Shown here: positions 37,347 to 46,693 of the stretch, piece after piece
Numbering within the stretch: the stretch's first letter is position 1
Layout of the letters: each line of letters opens with the position of its first letter
Assembly: GCA_035471785.1 (NCBI GenBank)
Contig: DATIPQ010000065.1
Location: 1 to 64,000 of the forward strand
Length of the DNA: 64,000 nt
Direction of reading: 5' to 3'
DNA from: Acidobacteriota bacterium
GTDB taxonomy: Bacteria; Acidobacteriota; UBA6911; RPQK01; DATIPO01
Translations under genes and position numbers: made by a program
Notes under the pieces: generated by a model
What the model was told of the DNA's origin: nothing
Seen by the model: the letters and a program-made list of their open reading frames with translations, nothing else
The model's database searches: none

Positions 37347-37561
37347 AAGACCCTACAATTAAAGGGTGGCTTGAGGCTTTAGTTTTTTCTGGCTGCGGAC
37401 GCAACGTCCGGCACCAAGGCCGGGGTGAAGCCACCTCTTACCCTGTCGGCAAAATCGACGGAATCATTACCCGCCGGGCCGCCGGGGCGCCGCCGAGGCC
37501 GAGGCGCGTTCCCTCTCCCGCAGCCGTTTCAAGCATATGCATCAGACCGAGGAGGACCGAC
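37347..37561. other. Intergenic region, divergent promoters expected
   Basis: The 215 bp between the AAA+ ATPase start and the next plus-strand gene are GC-rich in the second half (GCCGGGCCGCCGGGGCGCCGCCGAGG). I see no gene, tRNA or clear hairpin terminator. CGAGGAGGACC just before 37562 is a strong ribosome-binding site for the following gene. Confidence 0.5.
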
Positions 37562-37993
37562 ATGTCCAAAGCACCCGACCACCACGACGTCGATTTGATC
37601 CTGAGACTTTACGAACTGCGGCGCGAGCGCAAGATGCGGGAAGCGCGCGCCTGGTTTTCGGAGTCGTTCAAAGTCAAGAACCTCAAGGAACTGAACCAAC
37701 TGTGTCCGTCGGGCTCCCAGACCAACGCCTACTTCCGCATGGTGGCGTCCTATTGGGACATGGTCGCTTCCTTCATCCGTCACGAGACGCTCAACAAACA
37801 ACTCTTCTTCGAAAGCGGAGGTGAAATGCTCTTGGTGTGGGTTCGGATCGAGCCCCTGCTCGAGGAGATACGCCAGCAGTTCAGCGACGCCAACTTCTTG
37901 GGAAACCTGGAGGAGGTAGCCGGCAAGTTCATCCGCTGGAGAGAGAAGCGTTCTCCGGGCTCCTTCGAGGCCTTCAAGAAGCGAGTAGGATAA
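37562..37993 (+). CDS. Hypothetical protein, 143 residues
   Basis: The ATG is 8 bp after GAGGAGG. The protein (MSKAPDHHDVDLILRLYELRRERKMREARAWF...) is predicted to be helical and soluble, with ANFLGNLEEVAGKFIRWREKRSPGSFEAFKKRVG at its end. It resembles small conserved hypotheticals of Acidobacteria-like genomes, but I cannot attach a named family. A fatty-acid desaturase gene starts 58 bp later on the same strand and could be co-transcribed. Confidence 0.8.
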   Translation: MSKAPDHHDVDLILRLYELRRERKMREARAWFSESFKVKNLKELNQLCPSGSQTNAYFRMVASYWDMVASFIRHETLNKQLFFESGGEMLLVWVRIEPLLEEIRQQFSDANFLGNLEEVAGKFIRWREKRSPGSFEAFKKRVG

Positions 37994-38051
37994 ACCCCCG
38001 CACCGCCCATTCCGTCCCCCGGAAGGCGGCATTTGCTAGAATAAAGGCGCT

Positions 38052-39089
38052 ATGGTTTCGGCTGCATCGCCCCTGGTCAAGGCTCCAAGTGACTCCGAGA
38101 TCCCGTCTGACGGGCGCAAGAACTACTACGCCCGCCACACCCGCGGACTGCGCCAGGAACTGTCCCAGCGGCTGGATGCCGAGGAACTGCGGGAACTGCA
38201 CCAGGTCAGCACTTGGCGACATCTTGCAGTCACCGCGGGGCAGTTCGGCGTTATGGGGCTGGCCACCTGGGGATTAATCGTCTTCACCCATCCGCTGATT
38301 TGGATTCCGCTGGCGGTCGTGCAGGGGTTCGTGATCTTCAACTTCACCGTGATGCTCCACGAAGTCGTTCACGACAACGCCATCCGCGGCGGGCGCAGCC
38401 GCTCCAAGGCCTTTTGGAATAAAGTGCTGGGCTTCCTCTACGCCATCCCCAGCGGCATCTCGCGCACCCAGTTCACGCGCTGGCATCTCGACCACCACGA
38501 TTCACTGGGATCGGAAGAGGATGATCCCAAGCGCCACCGCCTCTCGCCCAAGGTCAACAAGCGCTGGTACAAGCTGCTCTACTTCACGCCGGCCCTGATC
38601 TTCATCTATTTCCGGGCTGCCAAAGAGGAAAACGCCACCTACCCGCGAGAGTTGCAAAGGACGATCCGCAACGAGCGCCTGGCCACTATAGCCGTTCACC
38701 TGGCTGCTTTTGCGGCCTTGGCTTACTTTTTCGGCTGGGGTGCCGCCGGACGCGCCTACCTGGTTCCCTACCTGCTGGTCTTCCCGGTGGCCTTCGCACT
38801 CAACCGACTCTGCCAGCACTACTTCATCGTCCCCGAGGACCCGGCCCAATGGAGCACCCTCATGAAGGTGAGCCGGTTTTGGGACATCGCCTACCTGTGG
38901 TCGACCTACCACCTCGAGCACCACTACTATCCGCGGGTTCCCTTCTACAACATGCCCAAGCTCCGCCGTAAGCTGGAGCCTTTCTTCCGGCAGCGGGGAA
39001 TGAGCGACCACAGCATCCGCGAGCTCCTCTACCACTACATCGTCCTCAACAAGCGACCCCACACCAACTGGTCGCTTCATCTCGACTAG
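38052..39089 (+). CDS. Membrane fatty acid desaturase (FA_desaturase family)
   Basis: A 345-residue integral membrane protein with the three histidine clusters of the FA_desaturase/CrtR group: HEVVH at 103-107, HLDHH at 145-149 and HLEHH at 287-291. Hydrophobic pairs are near 60-100, 175-190 and 212-250. It should be a di-iron oxygenase acting on an acyl chain or a carotenoid-like lipid; the substrate cannot be read from the sequence. It is not closely related to the stearoyl-type desaturase at 10669. Its TAG stop (39087-39089) lies inside the CTAG end of a short repeat derivative. Confidence 0.9.
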   Translation: MVSAASPLVKAPSDSEIPSDGRKNYYARHTRGLRQELSQRLDAEELRELHQVSTWRHLAVTAGQFGVMGLATWGLIVFTHPLIWIPLAVVQGFVIFNFTVMLHEVVHDNAIRGGRSRSKAFWNKVLGFLYAIPSGISRTQFTRWHLDHHDSLGSEEDDPKRHRLSPKVNKRWYKLLYFTPALIFIYFRAAKEENATYPRELQRTIRNERLATIAVHLAAFAALAYFFGWGAAGRAYLVPYLLVFPVAFALNRLCQHYFIVPEDPAQWSTLMKVSRFWDIAYLWSTYHLEHHYYPRVPFYNMPKLRRKLEPFFRQRGMSDHSIRELLYHYIVLNKRPHTNWSLHLD

Positions 39090-39129
39090 GGCCAGTAGCT
39101 AAGCTGGGCGGGATGAGGCTGCTCGCTAC
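39086..39129 (-). repeat. Deletion derivative of the CTAG-bounded repeat
   Basis: On the minus strand the segment reads GTAGCGAGCAGCCTCATCCC, then after a large internal loss ends TGGCCCTAG. The left 17 bases are identical to the copy at 17281-17385 and the right end matches the repeat terminus. The terminal CTAG provides the desaturase stop codon. Confidence 0.6.
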
Positions 39130-39192
39130 CCTTTGCGGAGACTGTCCTCAGGCCGCGCCCCTCGATAACTGTTCGAAGGAGACATCAACGTC

Positions 39193-40086
39193 ATGCGAAA
39201 AACGATTCTCATCTGCCTGGCCGGGCTGCTTCTTCCCTTTTTGGCGGTCTGCCGGCAAGGAGCCTCGGCCGCCAACGATCTGGCCGATCATCTCGACTCC
39301 TCCTACTCGAGCCGGGACTATTGGTTCGACGGCACGGCTGAGATCAATCTTTACCAGGCCCGATTGACCTTCTACGGCGCCCGCCGTCCAGCCCGACAAC
39401 TGGTCCACATCCTGGTGACCGAAGATCATAATCCCGAGTTGCTGGTCAAAGCCGACGACTGGCGCCAGCCGGGGCTGGTCAAGATGCTCAAGTTCAACTA
39501 CCTGCAACGGGTCCAAACCGGAATCTACGAGTACCGTCAGATGATGAGCGCTTTCTTCCAGCACGGTCCCCAGCGTTTCGCCAAAATGACCTACAGCAGC
39601 CAGGAATGGTGCGGACATTCCTTCAAGGAAATCGTACGCTATGGCCAACGCCACAGCTTCGACTTCAATACCTACTGGGACGGTCAGGGAAACGGCTCCT
39701 ACGATGTGGAGTACCCGGACGATCTGGTGCTCTACGACACCTTGCCGGTGACGCTGCGCTCATTGAAATGGCGAGTGGGGCTGAGCCTCGAGTTCAACAT
39801 GCTGCCCAGCCAGTTTTCCAGCCGCGTCCAAGAACCCTCCTACCAGCGGGCCCGGGTGGAGGTGCAGCAACGTGAAAGCGTCCAGGCGCCAGCCGGCCGA
39901 TTCGAGACCTTTCGCGTCGAAGTGCAAGCTGGAGACCGGCGCGACCTGATGTGGTTCGAAGCCGAGTTTCCTCACCGCCTGATCCGCTGGCAGCGCCCCA
40001 ACGGCGATTCTCTGGAACTGGAGAAGAGCGAGAAACTGCCCTACTGGGAACTCAATCAGCCCGGAGATGAAGAGCGCCTCCAATAG
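39193..40086 (+). CDS. Secreted protein of unknown function
   Basis: A 297-residue protein with a signal peptide (MRKTILICLAGLLLPFLAVCRQGASA) and GAAGGAGA as ribosome-binding site. The mature part is beta-rich: WFDGTAEINLYQARLTFYG..., FDFNTYWDGQGNGSYDVEYPDDLVLYDTLPVTLRSL, then ...VEVQAGDRRDLMWFEAEFPHRLIRWQRPNGDSLEL. The last segment is reminiscent of DUF3108-like periplasmic proteins, where a cleaved precursor is measured for loss of sugar or lipid, but the match is weak. The segment FLAVCRQ could be read as a lipobox, so a lipoprotein is possible. Confidence 0.75.
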   Translation: MRKTILICLAGLLLPFLAVCRQGASAANDLADHLDSSYSSRDYWFDGTAEINLYQARLTFYGARRPARQLVHILVTEDHNPELLVKADDWRQPGLVKMLKFNYLQRVQTGIYEYRQMMSAFFQHGPQRFAKMTYSSQEWCGHSFKEIVRYGQRHSFDFNTYWDGQGNGSYDVEYPDDLVLYDTLPVTLRSLKWRVGLSLEFNMLPSQFSSRVQEPSYQRARVEVQQRESVQAPAGRFETFRVEVQAGDRRDLMWFEAEFPHRLIRWQRPNGDSLELEKSEKLPYWELNQPGDEERLQ

Positions 40087-40109
40087 CGGGCATTTGAGCC
40101 AGGAATTGG

Positions 40110-40181
40110 AGGCGGCGGCCGGATTCGAACCGGCGCATAAAGGTTTTGCAGACCTCTCCCTTACCACTTGGGTACGCCGCC
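40110..40181 (-). tRNA. tRNA-Cys (anticodon GCA)
   Basis: A cloverleaf on the minus strand. Acceptor GGCGGCG/CGCCGCC, anticodon stem AGGTC...AACCT-type with loop CTGCAAA and anticodon GCA, T arm GCCGG TTCGAAT CCGGC. Discriminator T and encoded CCA lie at 40107-40110. It is 81 bp from tRNA-Gly. Confidence 0.95.
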
Positions 40182-40262
40182 TCTCTGAGCGCGGACTGCC
40201 ATTATAGACTTGCGCTCAAGTGAAAACAACCTTGGGGCCCGGGTGTGGAAGGTGGGAAATGG

Positions 40263-40334
<72 letters not shown>

Positions 40335-40450
40335 TCGCAGAGCCCATATTCTACGAACCAGCGGTGCTTTTGTCAACTTTTCAGGGCCTCTGTCCAGACG
40401 GCTTCTGAGGCGGATTTCGCAGATTGCGCGGGCTGGTGCGTTGAAGGTGT

Positions 40451-40900
40451 GTGGAGAGAGAAAAGGGCATTCCAATTCAAGAGGAACTGGTGGAGGTGAA
40501 ACGGGGCCGGGTGATCCGTCCTTGCTTCTTCGCCGCCTACACCAGGAAGGCCGGAGAGCGCGCCGCCCTGGGGCGCTGGGGCGAATGGCTGGCGTTGCGC
40601 TACCTTCGCCGCAGCGGATGGGACGTGGTGGCGCGCAACTGGTCTTGCCGGGTGGGCGAAGTGGACCTGATCGCCTACGGCCCTCATCACCTCGGCTTCT
40701 TCGAAGTCCGCACCCGCCGCGGGCCCTCATCCGTCCGGCCCGAAGAAACCGCCGATGAAGAGAAGCTGGCGCGGGTGGAGGCGGCCGCCTGGCACTTCCT
40801 GCGCCGCTACGAACTCGAGGAACAGCCCTTCGGCCTCCACTTGATCGCGGTCGAAACACCCGATCTGCGCCGCTATGAACTGCGCCACTGGCGCCTCTGA
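40451..40900 (+). CDS. YraN/UPF0102 family protein
   Basis: The 149-residue frame from GTG 40451 carries the UPF0102 core: LGRWGEWLALRYLRRSGWDVVARNWSCRVGEVDLIAYG followed by FFEVRTRRG. The Glu/Asp and Glu-x-Arg/Lys residues correspond to the PD-(D/E)xK nuclease-like site. A KR-rich RR motif follows in RTRRGPSSVRPEETADEEKLARV. The exact start is uncertain, because a second GTG near 40493 would also serve. The family's role is not settled; a DNA- or RNA-processing nuclease is the usual guess. It converges with the lysine aminotransferase gene. Confidence 0.85.
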   Translation: MEREKGIPIQEELVEVKRGRVIRPCFFAAYTRKAGERAALGRWGEWLALRYLRRSGWDVVARNWSCRVGEVDLIAYGPHHLGFFEVRTRRGPSSVRPEETADEEKLARVEAAAWHFLRRYELEEQPFGLHLIAVETPDLRRYELRHWRL

Positions 40901-40915
40901 AGCACCGCCCAGGAC

Positions 40916-42244
40916 TTACATCGCGCTCACAACCTTGTGAATAATCCCCAGTCCTTCTTGCAGGTCGTCCCAGCTAATGTTGAGGGGCGTACGGAAACGC
41001 ACCGAACGGCGCCCGCAGGGCAACATCAGCAGGCGCTCTTCAAAAAGGCGCCGCAGAAAGGCCTTGCGGGTAGCCGAGTCGACCATGTCGAAGGCGCACA
41101 GCAGTCCCTTGCCGCGCACGTTTGAAATCTTGTCGGGAAATTCTTCCTGCAGATCGTGCAGCCTCTCCAGCAGCCTTTGGCCCATCTCGCTGACATGCTG
41201 CAGGATGTTTTCCTCTTCGTAGATCTGCAGGTACATCCCGCAGCGCACCATGTCCACCAAGTTTCCGCCCCAGGTCGAATTGATGCGGCTGGAGACGCGG
41301 AAGACGTTGTCGGGCACTTCGTCGATGCGCGCGCTGGCCAAGACGCCGCACACCTGGGCCTTCTTGCCGAAAGCCAGCATGTCGGGCCGCACGTAGTGCT
41401 CGTAAGCCCAGAACTTGCCCGAGGCTCCGAAACCCGTCTGCACCTCGTCGTAGATCATGAGGATGTCGTTGTTGTCGCAGATGGCCCGCAGCGCCTGGTG
41501 GAACTCGGGACGGAAGTGATGGTCGCCGCCCTCGCTCTGGATCGGTTCCAACACAATGCAGGCGACGTCGTCGCCCTCTTCCTTGATGATCTCGGCGATG
41601 TGGCCCAAGGCCTGCTTCTCGCTTTCCACCACCTGCTCAAGGTTGTCTCCTTGCAGAGGAAAACGGCAGTAGGGATTGTCGATGCGGGGCCAGTCGAACT
41701 TGGGAAAGTACTTGGTCTTGTTGGGATCGGTGTTGGTGAGCGAAAGCGTGTAACCGGTGCGGCCGTGAAAGGCGTCCTTGAAGTGAATGACCTTGTAGCC
41801 TTTTTCCTCCTTGTAGCCCTTGGCGAAGTTCTTCTGCACTTTCCAGTCGAAGGCCGCCTTGAGGCAGTTCTCAACCCCCAGCGCGCCGCCCTCGATGAAG
41901 AAGGCGTACTTCATATGGTCGGGTTTGGCGACGCGGGTGAAGGTCCTCATGAACTCCACCATCTCCCAACTGTAGACGTCCGAGTTGGAAGGCTTGTTGA
42001 CGGCCGCCTCTCCCAGGCGCTTGAGCGCCTCAGGCGTAGTCAGCCTGGGGTGGTTGAAACCCAAGGGACAAGTGGCGAAGCAAGAGAAGAAATCAAGAAA
42101 AAAGGTGTCTCGCTTGGCATCGTAGAGACGTGAACCCTTGCTCTTGTGCAGGTCGCAAACCAAGTCGTATCCGTCAGCCAGCATGTGGCTCTTGAGAAAA
42201 TCCAGAGCCGCCGCGGCGTCAGTTTTCAGTGCACTCGTTTCCAT
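40916..42244 (-). CDS. lat: L-lysine 6-transaminase
   Basis: A 442-residue class III PLP aminotransferase that best fits lysine epsilon-aminotransferase, which converts lysine to allysine (cyclising to piperideine-6-carboxylate). Distinctive stretches are FLDFFSCFATCPLGFNHPRL, VNKPSNSDVYS, FFIEGGALGVENCLKAAFDWK, FHGRTGYTLSLTNTDPNKTKYFP, CIVLEPIQSEGGDHHFRPEF, IYDEVQTGFGASG and the PLP lysine in LAFGKKAQVCG. The ATG lies 19 bp inside the end of cysS, so translation is coupled. A lysine-degradation or secondary-metabolite role cannot be separated here. Confidence 0.9.
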   Translation of the reverse strand: METSALKTDAAAALDFLKSHMLADGYDLVCDLHKSKGSRLYDAKRDTFFLDFFSCFATCPLGFNHPRLTTPEALKRLGEAAVNKPSNSDVYSWEMVEFMRTFTRVAKPDHMKYAFFIEGGALGVENCLKAAFDWKVQKNFAKGYKEEKGYKVIHFKDAFHGRTGYTLSLTNTDPNKTKYFPKFDWPRIDNPYCRFPLQGDNLEQVVESEKQALGHIAEIIKEEGDDVACIVLEPIQSEGGDHHFRPEFHQALRAICDNNDILMIYDEVQTGFGASGKFWAYEHYVRPDMLAFGKKAQVCGVLASARIDEVPDNVFRVSSRINSTWGGNLVDMVRCGMYLQIYEEENILQHVSEMGQRLLERLHDLQEEFPDKISNVRGKGLLCAFDMVDSATRKAFLRRLFEERLLMLPCGRRSVRFRTPLNISWDDLQEGLGIIHKVVSAM

Positions 42245-43623
42245 CGTGTTCCTTCTTTCGTATCTTCCAGGATGATTCCTTGCTCAGCCAAATGATCGCG
42301 GATCTCATCAGCGCGCGCGAACTCCCGCAGGCGGCGCGCCTCGATTCGCTCCTCGATGAGGCGAGCGACGTCTTCGTCAGGCAACTCTTCTTCTTCCAGT
42401 TGGAAAACATCGAAAACGGAGTCAGCGTCCTGGAAGAACCGCATGATCTCCCGGCGGTTGCCCGACCCCAGCTTACCCTCGTCGAGCGAGACATTGGCCT
42501 GCCGGACCAATTCGAAAAGAGCCGCCAAAGCCTCTGAGACATTGAGGTCGTCGTCCAGAGCGGCTTCGAAGGCGGCGCGGGCCTCTTCGACCGCTTGAGC
42601 GAGCCGTTCGTCGTCTTCACCGGCCGGCTCAAGTTCGCGCAGCTTGCGCAGCAGGTCGTCGACCCGCCGGACGGCAGCCGCAGCCTGCTCGATGCCGTCG
42701 AAAGTGAAGTTGAGCTGCTTTCGATAATGGACCGAACTGAGCAGATAGCGCACGGCCCGCGGACTGTAGCCCTTTTCCAGCACTTGGCGCAGAGTATAGA
42801 AGTTGCCCGCCGACTTGGACATCTTCTCGCCTTCCACGATCAGATGGGCTCCATGCACCCAGTACTTGACGAAGGGCTTGCCGCTGGCTCCTTCGCTTTG
42901 GGCGATCTCGTTCTCGTGATGGGGGAAGACCAGGTCGACACCCCCGCAATGGATGTCGAAGCTCTCCCCCAGGTACTTCATGCTCATGGCCGAGCATTCA
43001 AGATGCCAGCCGGGACGCCCCTCTCCCAAACTGCTTTCCCAGTAGGCGTCATCGCCCCGGCGTCCCTTCCAGAGCACGAAATCGCGCGGATTCTCCTTGG
43101 TGTATTCGTCGGAATCGACGCGGGCCTGGCTGCCCGAGCCGTCCAATTCTACCCTGGAGAGCTTGCCGTAGTTCTTGAAGCCGGCGATGCGATAGTAAAT
43201 CGAGCCGTCGCTCTCGTAGGTCAGCCCCTTGTCGCGCAGCTTGCTGACCAGCTCCACCATGTCGTCGATATGCTCCGTGGCGCGCGGCATGACTTCGGGC
43301 TTTTGGATGCGCAACGTCTCCATATCGTCAAGAAAAGCCTGCTCGTAGCGGCCGGTGTACTCGGCAATGGACACACCCTCGGCTTTAGAGGCGGCGATGA
43401 TCTTGTCGTCCACGTCGGTGATGTTCATGACGTGGGTCAGCTCAAACCCCTTGTAGAGGATGTAGCGGCGCAGCAGGTCCTGGAAGATGAAGGTGCGGAA
43501 GTTGCCGATATGGACGTAGTTGTAGACCGTGGGGCCGCACGTATACATGCGTACGTGCTCATCTTCGAGAGGCCGGAGGGGCTCTACTTTCCGGGTCAGC
43601 GTGTTGTACAGTCGTAGTGCCAT
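42226..43623 (-). CDS. cysS: Cysteinyl-tRNA synthetase
   Basis: ATG 43623 with AAGGA six bases before it gives a 465-residue class I synthetase. HIGN (38-41) and KMSKSAGN (about 269) are the two ATP-binding signatures. The zinc ligands fit Cys29 in [15 protein letters not shown], the Cys in [14 protein letters not shown], and the His/Glu in [13 protein letters not shown]. The C-terminal anticodon-binding region is normal length. Its end overlaps the start of lat. A GTG four codons upstream is a less likely start. Confidence 0.97.
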   Translation of the reverse strand: MALRLYNTLTRKVEPLRPLEDEHVRMYTCGPTVYNYVHIGNFRTFIFQDLLRRYILYKGFELTHVMNITDVDDKIIAASKAEGVSIAEYTGRYEQAFLDDMETLRIQKPEVMPRATEHIDDMVELVSKLRDKGLTYESDGSIYYRIAGFKNYGKLSRVELDGSGSQARVDSDEYTKENPRDFVLWKGRRGDDAYWESSLGEGRPGWHLECSAMSMKYLGESFDIHCGGVDLVFPHHENEIAQSEGASGKPFVKYWVHGAHLIVEGEKMSKSAGNFYTLRQVLEKGYSPRAVRYLLSSVHYRKQLNFTFDGIEQAAAAVRRVDDLLRKLRELEPAGEDDERLAQAVEEARAAFEAALDDDLNVSEALAALFELVRQANVSLDEGKLGSGNRREIMRFFQDADSVFDVFQLEEEELPDEDVARLIEERIEARRLREFARADEIRDHLAEQGIILEDTKEGTRWKRVH

Positions 43624-43682
43624 AAAGTCCTTCACCGCGCCCGAAATTCTATCTTATCAAGGCTTCAGAAGTAGCGGAAGCA

Positions 43683-44972
43683 TCAGCCCGCCCACCCGTA
43701 GAGAAGCCCGATGACGATTCCGCCGGGGACCACCCAGCGCAGCCAAAGCACCAGGAATCCCTTCACCGGCAAGCCGGAATTGCGGGAGATCTCTTCCAGC
43801 GCCGCGGCCCGGCCCAGGCTCCACACCAGGGCCACCACGGAGAGGACGGCGCCCAACGGCTGCATGGTCGAGCCCCACAAGAGATCGCTGTAGAAGATGT
43901 AGTCGAGGCTGAGCATGGGAGGGAAGATGAGCACCGTCTGGGTGATCAGCACCAGCAACAAAGCCTTGGGCCGGCTCCACCCCCAGGCGTCGCGAAGAGC
44001 AGCCACGATGACTTCGTAGGCGCCGATGAGGGAGAGCAGAGCCACCAGCAGCACGGAGAGAAAAAAGAGCGTGCCGGCGATGCCTCCCCAGTCCATCTGC
44101 TGAAACACCTCGGGCATGGTGACGAACATGAGCGGAGGCCCGCTGGCCATGTCGATGCCGAAGACCAGCACCGCAGGAACCACCAGCAAGCAGGCCAGCA
44201 GGGCCGCCGAGACGTCCAGAGAGGCCGTCATCAAGGCGCTGCGGGGAATGTTCTCCCGGGATCGCATGTAGCTGCCGTAAACCAGCATGTAGGTCCCGCC
44301 CAGGCTGAGGGAAAAGAGCCCCTGTCCCAGCGCCGCCAGGACGGTCCGGGGAGTGAAATTGCCGGCGCTTTCGGCCAGATAGGCCAGAAATCCCGTCCAG
44401 GCGCCCGGCAGCCCCAGTACATAGACGATCAGGCCCAGGAAGAGAAGGAAGAAAAGGGGCGTGAAGAGCGAACTGATGCGCTGGATGCCGCCTTTGACTC
44501 CCAGGGCCATGGCGGCGCAAGAGAGGGCCACGCAAGTCCACACGCCGGCCGTTTGCAGGGGCAGGTTGGAAGTCAGGCCCCGGAATACCTCCTGGGAATC
44601 CCCTTGGGTCTGGCCGGTGGCAAAGAAGACGGCGTAGCAGAGCACCCATCCTAACACCACGGCGTAGTAGGACGAGGCCATCACGACCGTGATCAGCAGC
44701 AGCCATCCCCACAGTTTGCCGCCGGGCATGGAGGCCTTCTCGAAAGCCCCCATGGGGCCGCGGCGAAGGCGGCGTCCCAGGGCCCATTCGCTCATCAGGG
44801 CGGGAACTCCGAAACCGATCACGACAGCCAGATAGACGAGAAGGAACCAGAGGCCTCCGAATGCCCCCATCATGTAGGGAAAGCGCCAGATGTTGCCCAG
44901 CCCGATGGCCACTCCGGCAGTGGTGAGAACCGTCCCCCAGCTCGATCCGAAGGTATCCCGGCCTTGGGTCAT
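43683..44972 (-). CDS. Sodium-dependent transporter of the SNF (SLC6/NSS) family
   Basis: A 429-residue protein with about 11 transmembrane helices. Helix 1 carries the family signature TTAGVAIGLGNIWRFPYMMGAFGG (about residues 16-39), where the unwound segment binds sodium and substrate. The second half holds QGLFSLSLGGTYMLVYGSYM (helix 6 region). The substrate is probably an amino acid or other amine, as for LeuT and MhsT relatives. The start ATG follows directly on the stop of the DEAD-box helicase gene (1 bp between), so the two are co-transcribed. Confidence 0.93.
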   Translation of the reverse strand: MTQGRDTFGSSWGTVLTTAGVAIGLGNIWRFPYMMGAFGGLWFLLVYLAVVIGFGVPALMSEWALGRRLRRGPMGAFEKASMPGGKLWGWLLLITVVMASSYYAVVLGWVLCYAVFFATGQTQGDSQEVFRGLTSNLPLQTAGVWTCVALSCAAMALGVKGGIQRISSLFTPLFFLLFLGLIVYVLGLPGAWTGFLAYLAESAGNFTPRTVLAALGQGLFSLSLGGTYMLVYGSYMRSRENIPRSALMTASLDVSAALLACLLVVPAVLVFGIDMASGPPLMFVTMPEVFQQMDWGGIAGTLFFLSVLLVALLSLIGAYEVIVAALRDAWGWSRPKALLLVLITQTVLIFPPMLSLDYIFYSDLLWGSTMQPLGAVLSVVALVWSLGRAAALEEISRNSGLPVKGFLVLWLRWVVPGGIVIGLLYGWAG

Positions 44973-44973
44973 G

Positions 44974-46497
44974 TCAGGACTTGCGCCCGCGTCCGCGTCG
45001 CCCTCGCCCCTTGCCGCCCCGGCCGCCTCCGCCCTTTCGCCGTCCTCTTCCGCCTGAGCCGCCCTTTCTGCGCGAGGACTGGGTGCGCTCGGGCTGCTCG
45101 ATGGTGCCCGTCCAGGTTTCCGGCTGGTGCAGCTTCTTCTGGTAGTAGTCGTCCAGGAGCATGGCGATAAGCAGTTTTTCCTCGTCGCTTTCGCTCAGGG
45201 AGTCAGCCAGGGGAACCATGCGTTGCAGGCGTTCCCGCTGCAGGTTGTCGCGCGAGCGAAGGTCGGCTTCGAGCAGAGCAGTGGCCCTTTCGGAGACGAT
45301 TTGCTCGACGTCGGAATCGCCGGGCAGGGGACGGCTTTCCAGGGGAATGCCCAGCTGCTTGGCGGCTTTCTTGAGGTTGAGTTCCTCGGCATGGCTGGCC
45401 AGGGTAGCCGCCATGCCGACGGCTCCGGCCCTGCCGGTGCGTCCCGCCCGGTGGATGTAGTTCTCCACCTCTTCGGGAAAATCGTACTGAATGACGTGGG
45501 ATAGCCGGTCGATGTCGATGCCGCGGGCGGCCACGTCGGTAGCCACCAAAAAGGTCAGCGTCTTGTCGCGCAACCGTCCCAGCACGCGCTCGCGGGCCTT
45601 CTGGCTCAAGTCCGACATGAGCATGTCGGCGTGATAGCCGAAGCGCTGCAAGACCTGAGTCACGTATTCCACCGTCGATTTCCGGTTGCAGAAGATAATG
45701 GCCGATTCGGGGTTCTCCATCTCGATGAGCCGGATCAGAGCCCGGTCCTTGTCCATGGAATCGACCACGTAGTAGAGGTGCTCCGTGTCCACCACATGGA
45801 GGGTGTCGCGGCTGAGGTTGAGGCGTTCGGGGGAATCCAGGAACATGTTGGCCAGACTCAGCACGCTGGGCGGATAGGTGGCTGAGAACATGTAGGTGTG
45901 GCGCTTCTCGGGCAGATGCTTCTGAAGGCGCTTCATGTCGGGGAAGAATCCCATCGACATGAGCCGGTCGGCCTCGTCGAAAATCATGTAGCGCAGCTTG
46001 TTGAGACGCATGGTCCCTCGTTCGAGATGGTCGAGAATGCGTCCCGGCGTACCGACGATCAGGTGGGCTCCCGCTTTCAGGCCCTTCATCTGGGCGCCGT
46101 AGCCGACACCGCCGTAGACCACCACGGTGCGGACGTTGGATCCCTGCGAACTGAGCCGCTCCGATTCCCGGGCCACCTGGGCCGCCAGCTCGCGGGTGGG
46201 AGTCAGCACCATGGCCTGGGTCACGTCATGAGAGGGATCGATGCGCTGCAGCAGGGGCAGCAAGAAAGCCCCCGTTTTACCGCTGCCGGTTCTGGACTGG
46301 ACCATCAGGTCGCGGCCTTGCAGCAGATAAGGAATCGCCCTCTTCTGCACCGGCATGAGGGCACTCCATCCGGCCTTGTGGGCCGCGTCCTGAAGTTCCT
46401 TGGGCAGATCTTCCATGGAAACCTCGGCCAGTTCCGGCTCTTGCGGCTCTTGGGAAGAGGGAGTGCTTGGGGAATGCTTGGTCTGATTATCGTTCAT
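44974..46497 (-). CDS. DEAD-box RNA helicase with basic glycine-rich tail
   Basis: A 507-residue helicase. Motif Q/I SRTGSGKTGAFLLP, Ia PTRELAAQ, Ib TPGRILD, II DEAD, III SAT, IV IIFCNRKS, V VATDVAARGID and VI HRAGRTGR are all in order. The C-terminus has low-complexity basic Gly-rich sequence (SGGRGRRKGGGGRGGKGRGRRGRG), an RNA-binding tail found in CsdA/RhlE-type enzymes. It should remodel RNA in ribosome assembly or cold adaptation. The 195-bp leader before it holds no gene. Confidence 0.95.
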   Translation of the reverse strand: MNDNQTKHSPSTPSSQEPQEPELAEVSMEDLPKELQDAAHKAGWSALMPVQKRAIPYLLQGRDLMVQSRTGSGKTGAFLLPLLQRIDPSHDVTQAMVLTPTRELAAQVARESERLSSQGSNVRTVVVYGGVGYGAQMKGLKAGAHLIVGTPGRILDHLERGTMRLNKLRYMIFDEADRLMSMGFFPDMKRLQKHLPEKRHTYMFSATYPPSVLSLANMFLDSPERLNLSRDTLHVVDTEHLYYVVDSMDKDRALIRLIEMENPESAIIFCNRKSTVEYVTQVLQRFGYHADMLMSDLSQKARERVLGRLRDKTLTFLVATDVAARGIDIDRLSHVIQYDFPEEVENYIHRAGRTGRAGAVGMAATLASHAEELNLKKAAKQLGIPLESRPLPGDSDVEQIVSERATALLEADLRSRDNLQRERLQRMVPLADSLSESDEEKLLIAMLLDDYYQKKLHQPETWTGTIEQPERTQSSRRKGGSGGRGRRKGGGGRGGKGRGRRGRGRKS

Positions 46498-46693
46498 GTT
46501 TCGTTTGAATTATCGCCTCGGAATGGAAGGCCGGGCGTCCCGTCCTTTTCGGGCGTACTTTATCCGGGAGGTCGTCTTGAGTCTTGCATCTTAGCTTCAG
46601 CAACCGGCGAAATCAAGCCAAGGGCTGCTTTGAGGCCGGAAGCCGGCCCCAAGCGGGACGGTTTGAGCGGACCAGGCTGGCGGCCCGCTGAGA

